Position numbers and translations under genes: made by a program
Shown here: piece after piece, positions 52,487-56,706 of the stretch
Position numbering within the stretch: position 1 is the stretch's first letter
How the letters are laid out: each line of letters starts with the position of its first letter
Notes under the pieces: model-generated
Seen by the model: the letters and a program-made list of their open reading frames with translations, nothing else
Database searches by the model: none
What the model was told of the DNA's origin: nothing
From: Pseudomonadota bacterium
GTDB taxonomy: Bacteria; Pseudomonadota; Gammaproteobacteria; Xanthomonadales; Rhodanobacteraceae
DNA length: 56,706 bases
Reading direction: 5' to 3'
Assembly (NCBI GenBank): GCA_021818335.1
Contig: JAKAEJ010000005.1
Location: 1-56,706, forward strand

Positions 52487-53335
52487 TCAATGGCGTGCCG
52501 TCGGCACGCTGAAGCGCAATTCGCGATCGATAATGGATGTTCCGAATGTGCCGCGCATGAAGAGGATGTAGCGGCCTGGGCGAAGGCCGTGCTTGTCGTC
52601 GAACTCGAGGCGTACGCTTCGGGTCAGGCCGGGCAGGTCGGCATCGAGCGGCAGGGTTCCCATGGCGACAAGGCCTTGGGGCAGTTTGGCTTTGGTTGAC
52701 CCAAGCCGCGCAGGCCAGGGGTTGCCGCTTGGTACGTCACCCTGCTGCCACACCACGTAGTGGCCAATCATGCGCGCCGTTGCGGTGCCTTTGTTACGCA
52801 CCTCGAATTGAACGCCGTGCCCGTCCGGGGTTGCCGACAGGATCTCCCCGAGCATTGTGAAAGGAGGAACCCGCGCATAGACCGCAGCACCCAACTGGAA
52901 CAGCACCTTGAACGTGCCCTTCGGCTGCGATCCCTGCGGTTGCTCACTGAAGTAGATCATGGCGCGGTGCTCGCCCGCCGTCAGTCGAACCGCCGGGCGA
53001 ATCGCGAACCGCACGACCTGTGATCCGTCCGGAGGCAGCACAAACCGGCTTGGATTGATCTGCAGCCACGGCGCGAGCGACTGTTCTTGCAGCGGAGCAG
53101 GCTCAACCTGTCCTTGTGCATTCATGGTCCAGTTGACGACAGAAACCACGACAGGGATGGAGGTCTTGGCGAAATTCATCAACCGGAAAGAGTACGTTTG
53201 ATGCTGCTGGGAGCTCAGATCGATGGTGTAGATCTGCGGAGTGATCGCGACCTGGGCCCAAGCGGGAAGTCCCATCGCAGACAGGCCGAGCGCGACCGCT
53301 GCAAGTGCGCGCGACCAACGCCTCTTCCTTTTCAT
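52487..53335 (-). CDS. periplasmic pilus-assembly chaperone
   Basis: A 282-residue exported protein (signal to AWA-27). The N-terminal PapD-like domain shows FRLMNFAKTSIPVVVSVVNW, NPSRFVLPPDGSQVVRFAIR and GEHRAMIYFSEQPQG, the last being the chaperone signature strand with its R; the second domain ends PGRYILFMRGTFGTSIIDRE. It would cap subunits by donor-strand complementation and deliver them to the usher. Its ATG overlaps the stop of the second subunit gene (ATGA at 53335-53332). The frame is open upstream, but similarity starts at 53335. Confidence 0.88.
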   Translation of the reverse strand: MKRKRRWSRALAAVALGLSAMGLPAWAQVAITPQIYTIDLSSQQHQTYSFRLMNFAKTSIPVVVSVVNWTMNAQGQVEPAPLQEQSLAPWLQINPSRFVLPPDGSQVVRFAIRPAVRLTAGEHRAMIYFSEQPQGSQPKGTFKVLFQLGAAVYARVPPFTMLGEILSATPDGHGVQFEVRNKGTATARMIGHYVVWQQGDVPSGNPWPARLGSTKAKLPQGLVAMGTLPLDADLPGLTRSVRLEFDDKHGLRPGRYILFMRGTFGTSIIDRELRFSVPTARH

Positions 53336-54096
53336 TGCACGTTCACCGTGGCTTGGACGATCGTGAGCGAGTAGTTCCCAGCACCCTGCGCCGGGAACGT
53401 GCTGGTCAGAAAGCTGAAGTTGGCCTTGGCGTAGAAGATGTTGCAGGGGAAGTATTTGAATGGATTGTTGGTGTAGTAACAATAATAAGGATTATTCGGA
53501 TCGTAATTGTAAGCTACGGTATAGGTCGCCTCGATTCGCTGCGTGTTCAGTACGGCGACGACGGTGTTTCCGGAGCCCGCCGGGTTGCTGGTGAGCGCGG
53601 TGGTAAACGACGTGCCCGCGTTGCAACCGGTCGTGGTGGCGACTGTCAGCAAATTGCCCGCCTGTTGCCGCACGACCTGGCCAGCAATCGACCCCTGCGG
53701 TGCAGCGCCGATGTCGGCCTGCAGCGAGCCTGCGGCCCCACTCGCGATGGCAGCGCGCGTGCCGAGAGCGAGTCCTCCCTGGGCGTGGCCGGTCAGATCG
53801 AAGACGCCAATGGAGCTGAGCGTGCCACCACCGGAGAGCCCGCCTAGGAAGCCGTAGATGGTGCATGCATTCCCAGTTTGCCCAAGCTGCATCTGCGTGG
53901 CGTGCTGACCAACGTGGCCTCGCGGAATGGCCGTTCCTGCGGTCCCGCTTGTGCGGCCAGCGCTCTGTGACAGCGCACTGGCTGGGCCGATCACGCCGAT
54001 GGCGCCCCCATCACGGCCCAGCGTCGCTTGCGCATGAAGCGACGGGGGCACCCAAAGCAGTGCCGCCGTCAACATCAGGGCGCTTGGCCACCGCAT
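53332..54096 (-). CDS. secreted pilus subunit candidate, tip or minor type
   Basis: A 254-residue exported protein (signal to LHA-23). The mature part is Gly/Ala/Ser/Thr-rich, with several short beta-strand stretches and a final strand GNYSLTIVQATVNVQ typical of a pilin end. Six cysteines are seen, and near the C terminus a Tyr/Asn/Pro/Cys-rich segment YNYDPNNPYYCYYTNNPFKY from an AT-rich tract. I do not recognise the family. By operon place, between the major subunit and the chaperone, it is likely the adhesin or tip. ATG 54096 is preceded by TTG 54099. Confidence 0.6.
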   Translation of the reverse strand: MRWPSALMLTAALLWVPPSLHAQATLGRDGGAIGVIGPASALSQSAGRTSGTAGTAIPRGHVGQHATQMQLGQTGNACTIYGFLGGLSGGGTLSSIGVFDLTGHAQGGLALGTRAAIASGAAGSLQADIGAAPQGSIAGQVVRQQAGNLLTVATTTGCNAGTSFTTALTSNPAGSGNTVVAVLNTQRIEATYTVAYNYDPNNPYYCYYTNNPFKYFPCNIFYAKANFSFLTSTFPAQGAGNYSLTIVQATVNVQ

Positions 54097-54113
54097 CAAT
54101 TAATTGACCCTGA

Positions 54114-54746
54114 TCAGGTGCTGGTGGCGGTCACGTAAATCGTCGCGCCTGCATAGGTGTCGGCGGTGGCTGCATTGCTGAGGTTCATGTTCATGCTGAC
54201 GTTGCCGGTTTGCGGCGTGCCACCAAGTCCGGTTCCGGTGAACGAGGTGTTAGTCGTCGCCAGGTTGCTAAGTGCGATTTGCGAAGTCGAGCCTGTCGTC
54301 GTTCCCGTGAGCGTGGCGGTCGTGCTGGCGGTCGAGCTCGAGAAGGAAACCGATACCGTGGTGTTACCCGAGCTTGCAGTGGTAATCGAGCGTACGGCCC
54401 AGAAATTGCTGAGCGTCAGCGCCGCACCCGTCACGCCAGCGGACGGAGCGCCTGCGGGCGAAGTCAGGCTAGCCGAGAGCGTCGAGGACGTGCCGGTGGC
54501 CGTTAGCGCTTGGGCGCCTAGTGCGGCGGGTTGGCCCCCAGCAAGTGTCAGCAGCACCGAGGACGGAATCGTCAGATCCACTTCCTGATAATAGTAAAGG
54601 AGCGTGACCGGCTGCAGCAAAACTTTGAAGGCCGTGCTGCCGGTAGCGGTGTCGGCAATAGCCGGGGCGGGTGCAGCGGCCATGCCAAGCGCGACCACCA
54701 GACTGGCGGCGAGGGCGCTTGCGCGCAAGGTCTTGTTCAAGTTCAT
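54114..54746 (-). CDS. major pilus subunit candidate
   Basis: A 210-residue exported protein (signal to AIA-31). The mature chain is Thr/Ser/Ala-rich (GTTTGSTSQIALSNLATTNT) and ends NAATADTYAGATIYVTATST, the beta-strand ending typical of chaperone-usher and spore-coat-U-type pilins. It has no cysteine, unlike classical PapA/FimA subunits. ATG 54746 has GGAG about 10 bases upstream and heads the operon; subunit 2 starts 17 bases after its stop. The role is inferred from the chaperone and usher downstream. Confidence 0.62.
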   Translation of the reverse strand: MNLNKTLRASALAASLVVALGMAAAPAPAIADTATGSTAFKVLLQPVTLLYYYQEVDLTIPSSVLLTLAGGQPAALGAQALTATGTSSTLSASLTSPAGAPSAGVTGAALTLSNFWAVRSITTASSGNTTVSVSFSSSTASTTATLTGTTTGSTSQIALSNLATTNTSFTGTGLGGTPQTGNVSMNMNLSNAATADTYAGATIYVTATST

Positions 54747-54880
54747 CGTGGCAATCTCCAATAACAGAATGACGGCAGTTAGGAGCCGGGTGATCCAGGC
54801 AGTTGGGCAGAAGCAAACACGGTGCCAACAGGTCCGCACCGCTTGCCGGATGGATGCCGGTGTTGACCATCGCTTCCCAT

Positions 54881-54910
54881 AATGTATTGTCTTACCTGAG
54901 TTTTTGCCAA
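54881..54910 (-). promoter_or_regulatory. candidate pilus operon promoter
   Basis: On the minus strand TTGGCA (54910-54905) and TACATT (54886-54881) are 18 bases apart, giving a leader of about 125 bases to the first subunit gene. The surrounding bases are AT-richer than average here. Confidence 0.45.
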
Positions 54911-55156
54911 GATTTCCTCGCCGCTGCGCAGCTGACGTGATGGTCGCATTGACGACTGTCACGACCTGTCAACTGGCGACCTGCGTCACAGCCGGACATT
55001 GATCAGTGTCACAAACGATGGGCACGCCCATCGCAGCCAGGGGGACTGAGTACCAGGGTGCCAGTTGTTTCTTGGCCTAGTGCCACAGCCGTTAAAAATC
55101 CTCGATTTGCGGATGTGGTGAGCAGCTGCAAGGCGCGTCCTGACTTGCCTTCTCTG

Positions 55157-55185
55157 TTGACAGTCACCCGAGTGCCGCCGACAAT
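55157..55185 (+). promoter_or_regulatory. promoter of the tRNA-tuf operon
   Basis: A perfect -35 TTGACA (55157-55162) and GACAAT (55180-55185) are 17 bases apart, placing the start near 55192, about 8 bases before tRNA-Tyr. Strong -35 boxes of this kind are usual for stable RNA operons. Confidence 0.75.
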
Positions 55186-55199
55186 GGTCGTTCTTTGTT

Positions 55200-55285
55200 G
55201 GAGGGATACCCAAGCGGCCAACGGGGGCAGACTGTAAATCTGCTGGCTTACGCCTTCGGTGGTTCGAATCCACCTCCCTCCACCA
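55200..55285 (+). tRNA. tRNA-Tyr (GTA)
   Basis: The acceptor stem GGAGGGA (from 55200) pairs with TCCCTCC (55275-55281), followed by A and encoded CCA. The D arm, anticodon stem with GTA at 55234-55236, the long variable arm of a class II tRNA, and the T arm GGTTCGAATCC are all present. First of three tRNAs before tuf. Confidence 0.97.
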
Positions 55286-55353
55286 CGGAATTCGCAGCCT
55301 CTCGGTTACGCGGGGTCCAACCGCGTTGAGCCGCGCCGCGGTGGTTCCAGCTG

Positions 55354-55427
<74 letters not shown>

Positions 55428-55450
55428 TGGGCCGCTCGCGCAGGTGCATC

Positions 55451-55526
<76 letters not shown>

Positions 55527-55532
55527 TACGGC

Positions 55533-55551
55533 CGGCATCCACGCGATGCCG
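55533..55551 (+). promoter_or_regulatory. hairpin between tRNA-Thr and tuf
   Basis: CGGCATC and GATGCCG form a 7-bp stem with a CACGC loop, starting 7 bases after the tRNA-Thr CCA and 38 bases before the tuf ATG. It may mark RNase processing of the tRNA-tuf transcript. Confidence 0.45.
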
Positions 55552-55589
55552 TGCTCCCGAAATTTACTCAACGATCTCAATATCAGCCA

Positions 55590-56706
<1,117 letters not shown>

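Larger units (their letters stand above)
54747..55199. other. gene-free spacer between pilus operon and tRNA operon
   Basis: No gene is supported here. The spacer holds the pilus operon promoter (minus strand) and the tRNA promoter (plus strand). Between them GTCAC occurs at 54958-54962, 54985-54989 and 55018-55022, with GTCAA at 54968-54972, possibly binding sites, though the spacings are irregular. Confidence 0.6.

Noticed and set aside
54958-55022. GTCA repeats as a regulator array before the tRNA operon
   Set aside because: Spacings are irregular (10, 17 and 33 bases) and a 4-5 base word is expected often by chance.
54986-55273. Minus-strand frame starting MDSNHRRRKPADLQSAPV
   Set aside because: This peptide is the well-known false gene produced by reading the complement of tRNA-Tyr.

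Overview
The window is GC-rich, gene-dense chromosomal DNA of a gammaproteobacterium. Its block structure (rpsP-rimM-trmD-rplS; maf-rng-yhdP-tldD; mtaD-ubiG-gph; tRNA-Tyr/Gly/Thr-tuf), its FimX-like and tricorn-like proteins and its high GC point to the Xanthomonadales/Lysobacterales, perhaps a Rhodanobacteraceae-like lineage. The lineage is inferred from content and gene order, not from a database match. No insertion sequence, prophage, CRISPR array or rRNA was seen.

Layout. 0-2.3 kb: the end of a membrane protein gene and dxs. 2.35-6.05 kb: a bufferin (metal-buffering RiPP) locus, with an ECF sigma factor and a small zinc-finger anti-sigma candidate divergent from a DUF2282 bufferin precursor, DUF692 (MNIO) enzyme, DUF2063 partner and DoxX protein. 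6.2-10.8 kb: HNH nuclease, DoxX-like membrane protein, GNAT, acyl-CoA dehydrogenase and a small lipoprotein, the last two behind a promoter carrying a PsrA-like operator. 11.0-13.0 kb: rpsP-rimM-trmD-rplS. 13.0-16.8 kb: FimX-like degenerate GGDEF/EAL protein, epmB, and divergent efp. 16.9-21.5 kb: mtaD, ubiG, gph/mupP, a squalene-synthase-fold protein and folE2. 21.5-21.8 kb: a gene-free stretch full of stable hairpins that looks like a structured RNA leader before a signal-peptide remnant. 21.8-30.2 kb: GNAT, maf, rng, yhdP, tldD. 30.3-34.7 kb: a secreted tricorn-like S41 protease and a DsbG-like protein.

34.7-40.9 kb: minus-strand housekeeping genes (LpxO-like hydroxylase, DUF502, periplasmic thioredoxin, rlmM, nucleoside deaminase, glnS) and a plus-strand DUF2007 protein. 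41.0-44.8 kb: nadA, nadB, a glutathione transferase, msrA. 44.9-48.5 kb: a peroxide-defence block of rubrerythrin, an iron-sulfur CCG-domain protein, DUF3501 and oxyR, with a near-consensus OxyR site in front of rubrerythrin. 48.6-50.0 kb: prmC and an acyl-CoA thioesterase. 49.9-54.7 kb: a divergent four-gene chaperone-usher pilus operon (two subunits, chaperone, usher). 55.2-56.7 kb: a tRNA-Tyr/Gly/Thr operon running into tuf, which is cut by the window end.

The systems most worth attention are the bufferin locus with its own sigma/anti-sigma pair and an intercistronic hairpin, the divergent chaperone-usher operon with an AT-rich Tyr/Asn/Cys insert, the structured RNA-like region at 21.47-21.74 kb, the OxyR-rubrerythrin arrangement, and a tuf gene in which all 25 visible threonine codons are ACG.
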